Source: Sordaria brevicollis (lineage: Eukaryota; Ascomycota; Sordariomycetes; Sordariales; Sordariaceae). Taken from it: a stretch of DNA of 64,000 nucleotides. The translations under genes and the position numbers were made by a program. Positions 26,101 through 37,173 of this stretch are shown one piece after another; the stretch's first letter is position 1, and each line of letters starts with the position of its first letter. The notes below the pieces were generated by a model. That model did not search any database. It was not told the DNA's origin and was given only the letters and a program-made list of their open reading frames with translations. Where the stretch lies: assembly GCA_033439795.1 (NCBI GenBank), contig JAUTDP010000004.1, positions 3,100,001 to 3,164,000 on the forward strand. The letters are read 5' to 3'.

Positions 26101-27075
26101 GGCAACAGCAGCCGCAGGGCCCCTTGAATGGAGACAACATTGGCCTTCCTTATGCCATGACAGTTGCCCAGGTCGATGCACCGGCCACAGTCGTTCCCCC
26201 ACCACCCAACACCATCAAGCCTGTGGCTGTTGAGAACCAGCGGCAAGGTGGTGGCGGTGGTGGCGGTGGATTTGGTTTCTTCGGAGGCAAGAAGCCAAAT
26301 GCGCAGCAAAAGAACATGTCGGTGACCAATATCTCGACCCCCGCGGTTGCTGAGGCCCCGACCACACTTTTTGGCTCTGACCTAGTTGAGCGGACCGAGC
26401 ATGAGCGCCGTCAAATACCAAGCGTAGTCACCCGCTGTATCGAAGAGGTTGAGTTGCGTGGTATGGATGTCGAGGGCATCTACAGGAAGACTGGAGGCAA
26501 CTCCCAGATCAAGATGATTCAGGAGGGTTTCGAGAAGCAGCAAGATTTCGATATCTCCGATCCGGAAATCGATATCACTGCTGTGACCAGTGTCCTCAAA
26601 CAGTACTTCCGCAAGCTACCCAACCCTCTGCTGACATTCGAGGTGTATGAGAGGGTGCTGGAATCGAACAGTAAGTTGATCTTTATGTATACTTACTGAT
26701 AAGTATATACACATACTGACCTCAAACGTCTAACAGACATCCAAGACGTAGAGGAGAAGTGCGCTCACCTTAAGAAAACGGTCAATATGCTTCCACCAAA
26801 GCACCGGGACTGCCTCGAGTTCCTTATGTTCCATCTTGCTCGAGTGGCAAGCAGAGAACGCGAGAATCTGGTAAGTCTGCTCCGTCGTTAGTGCCTTCTT
26901 GAGAGCATCCGACTAACTGGTTCTGCAATAGATGTCACCCAAAAACTTGGCCGTGGTGTTTGCGCCCACCATCATGAGAGATCACAGTCTCGAGAAAGAA
27001 ATGACGGACATGCACGCCAAGAACAATGCCGTGCAGTTCCTGATCGAGAACAGTGCGCTCATCTTTGAGGAGTAA
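23196..27075 (+). CDS. rga1: Rho GTPase-activating protein with two LIM domains (Rga1/Rga2 type)
   Basis: Five exons: 23196-23261, 23322-23352, 23494-26670, 26737-26870 and 26932-27075, joined by GT-AG introns of 60-141 bp. Frames agree at every junction and give 1183 residues. LIM1 is C17, C20, H38, C41, C44, C47, C67, C70. LIM2 is C74, C77, C94, C97, C100, C103, C121, C124, with Cys in place of the common third-ligand His. A long low-complexity Ser/Pro-rich region follows, with poly-Pro around 499-530. Then come a coiled coil at about 650-810, a Gly-rich run at about 951-967, and a RhoGAP domain from about 992 to the end with the arginine finger in GIYRKTGG (R1030). Family role: stimulates GTP hydrolysis by Rho-type GTPases (Cdc42 in yeast) at sites of polar growth and septation. 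The start was chosen because it gives a short acidic leader just before LIM1. It stands alone, with no operon-like context. Confidence 0.92.
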
Positions 27076-27130
27076 GGAAAGAGAAGGGAGTAGGCGAGCG
27101 TTGTAAGCGTTGTGAGCGTGGCGTGGGCGA

Positions 27131-27136
27131 AATAAA
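27131..27136 (+). terminator. AATAAA polyadenylation signal of the LIM-RhoGAP gene
   Basis: A canonical AATAAA hexamer about 55 nt after the TAA stop codon (27073-27075). The 3' end would be expected shortly after it. Confidence 0.55.
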
Positions 27137-28001
27137 TGAAGAGGAACGACGGATCAACGGGCCTTACCCATTCTTAACCACCAAATGATTTTATACACGC
27201 GTTTGTATATACTGATGATATATTTTGGGTTTTCGTTCTCCAATTTGGTGGCCAAAGCGAGCAGGCTGACAATGCGCTTGCATGTTGAAGCAAGATACGA
27301 CAAGGTGGGAGCAGGGTCGATTGACGTTGCTTTCCTTTTTGTATCTTGTGTGGAAAGCCCATAGTGCCTCTTTCGCACCATACCTTTCTAATCCGGGTTC
27401 GGTGGGGATTTTGCTGATCGGTGGTGAGCTGAATAGTTTGGCCGAAAACAAAACAAAAATGAAGTAAGGTGTCATTACACGGTAAAGAAGGAGACAAACG
27501 GACGGCCGGGCTGAGGTGGTTGTGCGTGTGGGTGAATTAGGAAGACTCAGTTCAGTTCTTCAGCTTCAGTTGGATGGAAATTGATATGATACGGCTTTGG
27601 GGGGGTTGGGGTTAAAGAAATCATCGTGCTTTATGTTGGAAAGAGGAATGAAGACCTCTCATATTTTACCAACTCGTGCCGTACTTGAATATATATTGGC
27701 TGGATATTCTTCTCCATGGAACCACAAACCTGGTTGCATTCTCTTCCTCCCTTCTTTCCTCAGCCGGGTATCATTTCCTTTCACAGCTGCAACTTTTTGG
27801 TCGAATTCCACCAGCATCCACGCCCCACATGGGCTGGGAGCGGCACAGATCTACTCCGCGGCAACAAATCAAACCAACTCGTCCGCGCCTCCCGCCCCCT
27901 TGAGGTTTCCACCGATGTCTCCCTCTGAGGGCTTCCAGATTCCTCCCTTCCTGTGGCACAGCACATTACAACGCAGCCAACAACCAATTCTTTTCCAGAA
28001 A
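27137..28001. other. Intergenic region between convergent genes
   Basis: Normal base composition between two genes transcribed towards each other, so it should carry both 3' untranslated regions. The open frames here (for example 27597-28220 +) overlap the FYV7 coding exon on the other strand or have no recognisable domain. I see no RNA gene. Confidence 0.6.
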
Positions 28002-28949
28002 TCACTGCTGCCCCATAATCCTCTTGGCCTTATCCAACAACAACCCGCTCTGCCTGCCCAACTTGATCTTCCCATCCCTCGCTCCCGGTTGTCTGGCTTT
28101 GGCCATCTGCTTGCGATACCGCTCCCTCTCGGCGATCCGCTTCTGCTTCTCTGCCTCGCGCCGCGCAATCTCGGCCGCGCGCTCTTCGGCCGCCTTCTTT
28201 TTCTTCTCGGCCAGGGCTAGCTCCTTTTCGTAGTAGTTCGGTTTGCGGTGGCGCTTGGGAAGGCGGGACGGGTGCATATTGGGGTCTATTTCCATGGGTG
28301 GGGGGACGTAAGGTTGGTCGTCGGCGGCGGCGGCGGCGGCTTTTTGTGTTGTCGTTGTCGTTGTCGTTGGTTGTTGGTCCTCTTCTCTTTGTTCGGTTGT
28401 GTCGTTTTGTGATGATGGCTCGTTGGTTGTCTGGTGTTGTTGTTGCTGTTGTTCGGCTTCGGCTTCGGCTCTAGCTGCTTTGGCGGCTGCACCCTTTTCG
28501 AGGAGGATTTGCCGCGATGGGTGGATGGGCGCGGGGGGGTCTACATCTTCGCCCTCTTGTACTTCGTTGTCGTTCTTCTTGTTGTTGTCGTTATCGTCTT
28601 CGCTTCCAGTGTGGGCATCCAAAACGGGCCCGACAGGGACACTGGGGGCAGCTGCGGCTTCGGCTTCTTTCTGGGCTTTGATTTTGGCGTATTGCTTCTT
28701 GACCTTGGCCTTGGTGATGAGCTCCTTCTTGATCTTGGTGACTGTGGGTAGCAGTTAGGTCAGATTTCTGGGTGTTTGCGGTTGAAAGCGTCATTCTCTA
28801 TACACAGTAGAGGTATAGGGGTCGTTACCTTTGCGCTTCCATGCTCCATCGGGGAGGTTCTCAGGACCAACACGGAAGCCGTGCTTGGCCTTCTTTTTGT
28901 CGGGGGCGCCGGTTGCCGGGTCCTCGTCGCGGGCTCTTTTCGGGGCCAT
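28002..28949 (-). CDS. fyv7: rRNA-processing protein of the FYV7 family
   Basis: Two exons on the minus strand, 28949-28829 and 28741-28002, encode 286 residues. The 87-bp intron runs from GTAACG to CACAG and contains a branch-site-like CTAAC. Residues 41-59 (VTKIKKELITKAKVKKQYA) form the basic segment conserved at the start of the Fyv7 domain. The C-terminus has a long Lys/Arg/Glu/Ala helix (about 215-265) and a closing GRQSGLLLDKAKRIM that resembles the yeast Fyv7 end. The middle (about 80-190) is an acidic, Asn/Asp- and Gln/Thr-rich linker, so the protein is longer than the 151-residue yeast one. Family role: nucleolar factor needed for early pre-rRNA cleavages towards 18S rRNA. The start is supported by the exon-1 peptide (MAPKRARDEDP...), whose frame reaches the splice site. 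Assignment is by motif only. Confidence 0.78.
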
Positions 28950-29262
28950 GTTGTTGGATATCAAGCTTGTGTTTATTGGCGACTAAAGGATGTAAGGGCG
29001 GAAGAAACCTAGTATTAATTGGTTGATTGCTGACGGGCGAAAGGGTTCTGGTACGGTGGGATGCTGGTGATGAAGTGCTGGGCTGTTGGTCTTTGCAATG
29101 TTGCGTCAGGAAGCTTTTACTTTTTTTTCCCTTCTAGCTTCACACTGCACGATAGAAATTCACTGATAAGCTGCCCTTGTTCGTTATCCCTATAGGCGGT
29201 AGAAACTGGCAGAAGCACCGGAGGGTTGATGGGTGCGGAGCCAACGACAGGGGTTACTGCAC
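28950..29262 (-). promoter_or_regulatory. FYV7 promoter region
   Basis: About 310 bp between the FYV7 start codon and the MITE. Composition is normal. On the gene's strand there is an AG-rich stretch opposite CTTTTACTTTTTTTTCCC (29115-29132). No specific binding site can be assigned. Confidence 0.4.
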
Positions 29263-29265
29263 TAA

Positions 29266-29664
29266 GGGTGTGATCCGTAACGGATTTTTGGGAATTTTCA
29301 CCGGGTGAAAATGGCCGGTGAAAATCGTGATCCGTTTATTTTGTAACCCAAAGTACCTTACAACCGGGTGAACAACGACGTGTAACCCGGTGAACAAAAC
29401 CGACCCACTTTTTAACCTTTTAACCAATTAGACCGCTCGCATCCATTTTCACCCGGTGAATAGAAAAAAGGGTGTTTTGCAAGCACAACCCGCTGCAATA
29501 GCGCTAAAACCGCTATAACCACCAAACTTCAGCGTTTAAACGCCTAGAACCTCGCAACCCGGTGAAAAGAGCAACAACCCGGTGAAAATTGGCCCGTGCC
29601 ACCGCTTCACCCATGTACCTTTTTTCGATGAAAATGTCCAAAAAATTCGGTACGGATCACACCC
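29266..29664. mobile_element. 399-bp PIF/Harbinger-like MITE
   Basis: It starts GGGTGTGATCCGTA and ends with the reverse complement TACGGATCACACCC. The inverted repeat continues imperfectly for about 38 bp (ATTTTT, GG and TTTTCA blocks match). The flanks are TAA (29263-29265) and TAA (29665-29667), a 3-bp TWA-type duplication as made by PIF/Harbinger transposases. The interior contains GGTGAA seven times (29304, 29317, 29367, 29389, 29455, 29561, 29581) and its inverse TTCACC three times. Some are paired as TTCACCGGGTGAA. There is no coding capacity. It lies about 320 bp upstream of the FYV7 start codon, so it may affect that promoter. Confidence 0.8.
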
Positions 29665-29667
29665 TAA

Positions 29668-30469
29668 CATTTAAAATGATGCCGGATCTAGCCATTTAAG
29701 ATGCATCATATTTCGAAGACCAGGGACGTCTCGATGCTTCGGCCCTAATAACTCACCACTGGAGTTGATTGTTCAAAAGTCGTTTAAATTTTTAAAGCAA
29801 GCAATAATTAATCAACCGGAAGGGCCAAAGAAATGATAAATCACCACATCGGACTTCTCCCGCTTACGATGATGGCTCGGGTAGTATACACAGCAGAGAT
29901 CGCCGGCTGGCTGAGTACCTTTACGGGTAAGTACGTACCACAGGCTGGTATCCACTCCGCACGTCAACCACTCCTCTAATAAGGTATAGAGAATACCGAT
30001 TGCAAGCTAAACCTCATATCTTCACATGGCTTGAACACTCGTGAATGTGTCGTATATTTATCTAATACATCAACTGTTGCTGTTCGTTGAATACTCATAT
30101 ATCTTGTCCCCTTGACCGGCCAATCTCAACCCCAAAGGGTTCGGTGTTAATGTTCTATGACGGCAGGATTCGTGAGGCAGCCACGGCCAGTCCAGGGACC
30201 ATTACGCACAGATAATCCATGTGCGGAAACGCATGAGGTGTAGGCGCGGATGCATTATTGCTCCATCACTGCGATGCCACTGTGTGTTGAAAACGGGAGG
30301 TCAGTCCCCACTTCGTACGGGCACCCCCCTTTACAGAATATGCATCAAAAATACTATGCCAAATCTTTGAACTTGAATATCTTGGTCGTTTTACACCCAA
30401 ATCTGACGGTTTTTGAAGCTTTCGAAATCTGTAAACGTTGTAGCCATGCCTAGCTGGTCTAACAAACGA
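29668..30469. other. Right edge of gene island, no gene recognised
   Basis: 800 bp of normal composition without a supportable gene. The 67-codon frame at 30250-30453 (+) has no recognisable domain. Composition switches sharply to RIP type at about 30470-30540, where transposase-like sequence begins. Confidence 0.55.
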
Positions 30470-30657
30470 TAGAGGCGAATAATATACTTAATGTTGACCG
30501 CTGGCGAGTACTTTAAAAAAATTGCGTAATCGGTTGGTATATTTGAGCGCTATATTTGGAAATTGAAGAAGAATTTTAAGATTATTGGTATAGTTTACCT
30601 TTAGAATAATTTGAGATATAATGTAGTAATATTAACGCCGGCTGTTATAGAGGTATG
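30470..30657 (+). pseudogene. Tc1-type transposase, N-terminal fragment
   Basis: Conceptual translation from about 30496 gives MLTAGEYFKKIA, then an ERYIWKLKKNF-like helix-turn-helix block, then LTPAVIE at about 30634-30653. This is the usual N-terminal order in fungal Tc1/DDE_3 transposases, with a few RIP-type stops. The sequence is interrupted at 30657 by a Gypsy element. The continuation is at 39187. The left terminal inverted repeat of the transposon was not found. Confidence 0.6.
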
Positions 30658-30964
30658 TATTATAGGGATAGTTAACGCAAGGGTAGGTAGTAGATGTAGA
30701 TATATGTAATTGTATAGAGGAAGAAAGAGGAAATGGAAGAAAGTGTGCGTAGGAGGCCCGCCCTTTATAGGGCGCGACGGGAGCGCGTTAGTTACGCGCG
30801 GTTAGGTAATTTTAACCGTATAGGCGGTGAGTAATAATATAATATTTTATACGGGCGGGACTATCCCGAATATAATAGTACATTTTAGGAAACGATTATT
30901 ATACGAATATAAATACGTAATAATAATATATTAATTATATATAATTACGGTTAGGCTTATAATA
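30658..30964 (-). repeat. 307-bp LTR (3' LTR of the minus-strand Gypsy)
   Basis: Gap-free counterpart of 38880-39186. It retains CpG-rich blocks such as GGCCCGCCCTTTATAGGGCG (30754-30773), which are nearly unchanged in the other LTR. A purine-rich AAAAGGAAGTAA lies just inside it on the minus strand, in the position of a polypurine tract. Confidence 0.85.
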
Positions 30965-33900
30965 TTACTTCCTTTTAAAAGAAGTTATATAATTAATTAT
31001 TATTATATAAAATAATTGAAATTTTTATTAAAAAAGTTTTTATAGCTATTATTTTTAAATATGGTAATTTCTTCCTCCTATTATATTCTTTTTATTATAT
31101 TTTTATTTTTATTTTTAGGGCCTCTTTTAGCGTTGTAATTATATCTTCTTATATTCCCCCCGCCTCCCGGGCTTCCTATACTTCTTGTTTCCTCCGTTTC
31201 CTTTTTTTTTCGAGCTATTATAGTAGTATTAGGGTATTTGGGTTTTCTTCGTAGAATCGGCGTATATATTCTAAATATATTAAAACGTTACTCTTTAATT
31301 ATTAATTGGGGGCGTAAAGGGGTATTTATATAATATAGTATTTTTAAAAATGGCCCTCTTTCTTATAGCCGTTAATTTTAATAAATTCCTATTTAATTTA
31401 TTTTTTACTATTATTGGTACGCTTTAAAGTCCGATTATAATTTATTCGTATATTTTTATTTAATTATAATTATTTTGATAATTTATTATTTAATTAACGT
31501 TCAATTTTATTAACGTAGAAAGTAGGGATATATTTTATATTATTAGGGAATTTGAGTATAATAGTATAAGTATTGGTATTAATAATTATAAAAGGTCCTT
31601 CGAAAAGCGGTATTAATTTAGTATAGGGGCGGTTGGAATTAAAATTAATAGTATCGAATAAAACCCGGTTTCTTAATTTATATACCGGGGCGTCCGATTA
31701 TTAAATATTAACGTTATTTTTATAATATTATTAAACTTCTTAAATATTTATTATAATATAGTCGAATATTTCTTTAAAATAATTAACGATTTTATAAATT
31801 TTAAAATATTCTTTTTATTATATTATTAAACTTTTGGGGGGATAAAGTACTATTAGTTCGACGCCTATACGGGGGTTAAAATTATAATTAATAAAAAAAG
31901 AAGAAACGTTAATTATTTTAGAAATTTAATTATTATTAACGAATTCCGCGAATAGTAATTAATCGATTTAATTATTTTATATTTAAATAATATATATTTT
32001 TAAATATTATTTTATTTTTATATTAATATATTCGGTTTAACCGTTCGTTATTAAATAAAAAGCGGAGGATAATTTTAATATAACCTATAATTATATTTAT
32101 AAGGCGTATTAGAATATTAAAATAAATTAAATATTATAATTGGAAATAATAGAATTAAGGAGGTTATATAAATTATATACCCGTTCGATAAACCGTTTAA
32201 TTAATTCCTCGGTAATAAGAGTCTTATAGGGGATATAATAGCGTATTTTAATAAAATAGTTAATTATTATAATAATATATTTGAATTTTTAACCGCGGTA
32301 TAAATAAGGGGTAAAAGGGGTAATATAATCGATAAAAATCTCTTTCTACGCAGTAAAAAGGACGTTTAATAGTTTTAATAATTTATAGGAGGAATAGTGT
32401 AACGGTTTAATTTTAATATATTAGAAGTATATTTTATAATGAATACGAACCGATTAATATATTTTTAATTAAAAGTACGAATAAAATAATAAGTAGAAAA
32501 TTTTTTCGCGATTTAAGTAATTAATAAAAGGGGCGTTATAAATATAGTAGATTAATTAGAATTATAATTTTATATCTTTTAAATTAATAATAATAGCGTT
32601 ATAGTAATGAATTCGCCCTTATATTATTCGGTATTTTATAAATATAATTTTTATTATTTATTTCCGTACTTCTTTAAATTAAATATAACGTTTAAAATCC
32701 TAAAGGTAAATTAAAAGGTTTACGAAGAAAATGGGTTTTTTATAAAATTCGATAATAAAATTATTTATGGATTTTTCGTTAAGAACTTCTAAATTATAAA
32801 GATAATACGTATTTACGTCAATTTCGGAATCCGCTTCCGCTTTTATATCGTTTAATATTTAAGCTCTATTAACGAATATATTTTAATCGAAAAATATTTT
32901 ATTACGGGCGAATAAGTATTCGTCTCCTTCGTAGGGAATATCCTTTAATTTACGGTTAAGGGCGTTAAATCGGATTTAAAGGGAATTTAATCGATATTTA
33001 ATTATAAAATTGAATTATAATAAGAATTAGGATTATTATATATATTAAAGAGAGAGTTATTTATTAACGGTAAATATTTTCAAAATTTTATAATCCGTTA
33101 ATATTTCGAAAGGTTATTAAGCGCTTTCGAATTTTAGTTTCTATTCTTCTAATATTTTAATAATAATGAATAATTCTTTATTATAAATATTATAATTACT
33201 TTCGGCCGTTATATAATATTAGTTAAAATAAATAATTGGGCGTAAAACGCCTTCGTCGTTATATTATAAAAGAATACCGCTATATATTTAATTAGAAACG
33301 TTGATTTTAATAATTATTTATTTAAATTAATTATAAATATATAATACTAAATTTATTATAAATATTTTTTTAAAATCGTCGAATAATTTTTAATATTATT
33401 TAATTTATTATTATATAATTTTATTAATATCCTTCTTCGTAAATTCGTATAACGGGCTTATTATAATAGAGAAATATTTAATAAATCGTTAATAGAAATT
33501 TATAAAATCGAAAAATCATTAGAAGGAGCGCTTAGAATTTAGAACTTCCTAAACGGTAATAGTAATTACTTTTTTAGGATCTATTTCGAAGCTACTTAAT
33601 ATAATAATTAAATTAAAATATTTCGTACGAATAATATAAAATTCGTATTTATCGACGTTGAATTAGAGGCTTATTTTAATTATACGGTTTAAAACCTCTA
33701 TAATATAATAAGCGTAATTTTTTTTTTATTAAAATATATTAAAATATTATTTCAATAAATAATGATATAAACGTCTAAAATATTATAAAATATATCGTTA
33801 ATATAATTTTAAAATATTTTTAATAGGTTTTATAAACCGAATAGATAAATTATTAATTCGAAAAGGCCGAAGCGGATAATAAACGCCGTAAATTATTTAT

Positions 33901-36419
33901 ATCCTTCCTTAATCCGAATATAATTAAATATAATAATAACGTCGAATTTAATAAAAATTCTTACATTATAAATAGTATTGAACGTTTCTTTAATTAACGG
34001 TAATAGGTAGCGGGATTTTATAATAACGTTATTAATACTATAATAATTAATGTAAATACGGATTTTACCGTTAAATTTTTTAACGAGGAGGATAAAGGCC
34101 GTAACAGCGGATTGAGAAGGCTAGATAAATTTCTTCTAAAAATTAATTTTAATTTATTTTTTAATTATAATTATTTTAATAAGTATAATACGTCGGGGTT
34201 TTATATTAAACGGTTATTATCCTAGTAATAATTCGATTTTATAATTATAAGTATAATACGGCGGGATTTTTTCTATTAAATAGGGAAGGAAAATTTCGAT
34301 ATTTTTATAGTATTTAGTTAAGACTTTGGCCCTAATTTCGTTATCGGATTTAATAAATTTATTATTCCTTTTTAAGAAAATTTTTATATCCTTTTCGGTA
34401 ATTTTAGTAATGTAAATTTATTTAAGGATTTCTTTATATATAGGAATATCCCGGCTAAAATCCTTTATTAAATTTAATATTTTTATTAAAGCGGTAGTTT
34501 CTTTATTTTTATTAGAATTAATATTACCGGTTATTATATTAATAAATAAATAAATAAATAGTGGTAAAAAATATTTATATTATTCCCCTTTATTATTTAT
34601 AATATTATTTATTATACTTTTTATTCATTCTTCGACGTCCGTTAATTTTGAAATTGTAAATAACCGTTTTAACGTAATATAATTAATAATTAAAGGCTTG
34701 AAATTTTATTTCTTGTATATATAATTGAATATAATAACGTTAAATTTTTTAATATCGGCCGTATTAAATACGTTATTAATACGTATAAAACGTTATAATC
34801 GCATTAAGTATACCGTTTTAATAGAGATACGGCGATTATTTAAATAAATATATAATTCGTAAATTATAGGGCTCTTAATTTTAATGAAAAGGGCGGTTAT
34901 ATTAAAAATTCTTTATATTTTAGTTCTAATTTAATTAGCGATTAGAGTTATTATAGGGTTATTAGTTCGGTGTAAAGAATTATTGTATTATTTAACTTTA
35001 AGGATCGGGGAGAGAATTGGGGTAAATTTATTTTTAAGGGTTGGGGAGGAGGGTAATAATTTAGGGATTAGTATTATTTGTAAAATAATTTAAAAAGCGG
35101 GCTCCGGTTAAAAAATTATTTTAGGGGATTTAAGGAGCGGAGGTAGCGGCGGGGTTAAAGTCGGGGTATTTAATTATAATAGTAAGTAAATAATTACTAT
35201 TATAATATAATTAATAAAGCTTTTAAATATAGTAATTTATTTATTAGAAAAATTTAAAGGGAGGTAACGGCCGTAATATTAAATAAATTAGATAGTATAA
35301 TTATTATAATTAATTTTAAGTCGATAATATCATATTTATAGGAAGCCGAGAATAATAAAATAATTTTTAAAAATATTATAAACGAAAAAGGTAATAATTT
35401 CCGTATAAAAATTAATATAGAATTAGGCAAAGTAAGATTCTTATTCCCTAGTTAAATTTATAGCGCTAATATAATATGGGGTTTATCTCCGATTCCCCGT
35501 AGGATGAAACCGTAGGCGTTAAGCGCCCCGGATAAAAACCCCGGCTATATTTCCTAACGCGGACTTATCCGCGCCGTTTTTTCGGCGTTCTACGATCGCG
35601 GTATATATTTACTACTAACGCGATTAATATCCGTTTTATCCCTTCTATTTACTATTACGTTAGAATATTAAACCGTTTTACTTTTTTAATCCGTTATTCT
35701 ATCCTTTATTTATTACCGCCTTTTACCTTTTATTCCCCTATCCGTTTACCCTTTTAATTACTATTGAACTTTTTAACCGTTAAATTTTCCTTTATTCCTT
35801 TTATCCTCTTCCTCCCTTTATTACGGTTACGTTTCTATTACGGTTTATATTAATATAAAGATTTTTTTCCCTTAAATATAAAAAACTTTTATCCCTTAAA
35901 TTATTTTAAATTTTTCTTTCTTTTAATAATAATAATCGATTTAAAATAGTTATTCTTTATTAAAAATACGTTAAAGCGCTCCGTAAAATAATAAAAACCT
36001 CCGACGAGGATAAAGGTAAAAATTCGCTTTCCTTTCGCTTTCTTTCGCCGACCCCTATATTTAATATAATTAATACCGATATTAAGACTAATTTCGAATA
36101 TATTACTAAATTCTTTATTAATAATAAATTCTTTTATATATTAGAAAAAGGGTAAGTCCTCCCTCCGTTACGTTTTATCTTTACGTTAACCTTTCCGAAA
36201 CTATATTTATATTCCTCTATATTTCGCTTATACTTTCTAATTAATTAAAGCCTTTTTTACTTTTACGTCCGTTTTAGGTTATAATATTTATATAAAGGCC
36301 GTTATTAAATCGATTTATTATATCCCTAATTATTCGAATAAATTACTATCCTTTATATTATTAATATTTCTTATTTTAATTCGTTTTTAAATAAATTTAA
36401 TTAGGTTACTTAATATACT

Positions 36420-36635
36420 TTAGCGGTTTCGCGTTATATAATCGATACGCTTCGCGGCTTTTGCGATCTCCGTAACGCCTTTTAGGAGAAGGTCGTTGTT
36501 AAAAACCCGGTTAGTAGCGAGTTCCGCGACCATTTTGTTCGCCTCCGCATCGTCGCTAAGGAGTTTACCGGCGCGATTCGCCCTCGCCTCATTAGCGACG
36601 GCTTTACCGGCACCTTTAAGTAGCTTACTCGCCAT
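36420..36635 (-). CDS. 71-codon open frame in a less RIP-altered patch, hypothetical
   Basis: I do not recognise this protein. It starts MASKLLKGAGKAV and is rich in Ala, Lys, Asn and Leu, probably helical, with no signal peptide and no Cys. Unlike the surrounding DNA, 36420-36650 keeps balanced base use and many CpG, and the frame uses mixed codons such as GCG, GCC and CTT. It lies in the 35.3-36.9 kb stretch that does not fit the enclosing minus-strand Gypsy. It could be the start of a longer coding region whose continuation was cut by a RIP-made stop (the TAA at 36420-36422 may once have been CAA), a host gene fragment, or transposon coding sequence. Expression is unknown. Confidence 0.3.
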   Translation of the reverse strand: MASKLLKGAGKAVANEARANRAGKLLSDDAEANKMVAELATNRVFNNDLLLKGVTEIAKAAKRIDYITRNR

Positions 36636-37130
36636 AGAAAGTGGTCGGTTAACGATTACCTCCAGAATATAGAATTAGGCGTAAATTCTTTTAGAAATAA
36701 TATTTTTAACGATTTTATTAATAAAGATTAATTTCTTTAATCGTAAAAGTTTAAAACGCGGGAAATTATTCTTTTTTATAAATAAAGAATTTAAAAAAGC
36801 GTAAATAGAATAACCGTTATTTATTAAAGTAATATAATAATTTTTACGCAATTTAGTATATACGTAAAATAATAAAAGTATTAAATTTAAAAATACGGAA
36901 TTATTTAAAAATTAAATTCGTATTTCTTTTAAATCTTTTAACCTATAATTTAAAATGTATTTTTTAATAATATTAATTCGGGCTTCTATACGTAATTATA
37001 TATAAAGGTTGAATATTTCCCTAATTATTATAATACTCGCCGTTAGCGGCTTATTCGGCGGGTTAAGTAGGAGCCGGGTTAATAGCGGGAACGGAGGGGT
37101 TAATAATAGGGGTATTAACGCTACGAATAT

Positions 37131-37136
<6 letters not shown>

Positions 37137-37172
<36 letters not shown>
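37137..37172 (+). repeat. (ATT)n microsatellite in gag remnant
   Basis: About 12 ATT units. On the minus strand, the coding strand of the enclosing Gypsy, it reads AAT (Asn) in the gag region. It is the cause of the poly-Ile open frame on the plus strand at 37009-37266. Confidence 0.8.
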
Positions 37173-37173
<1 letters not shown>

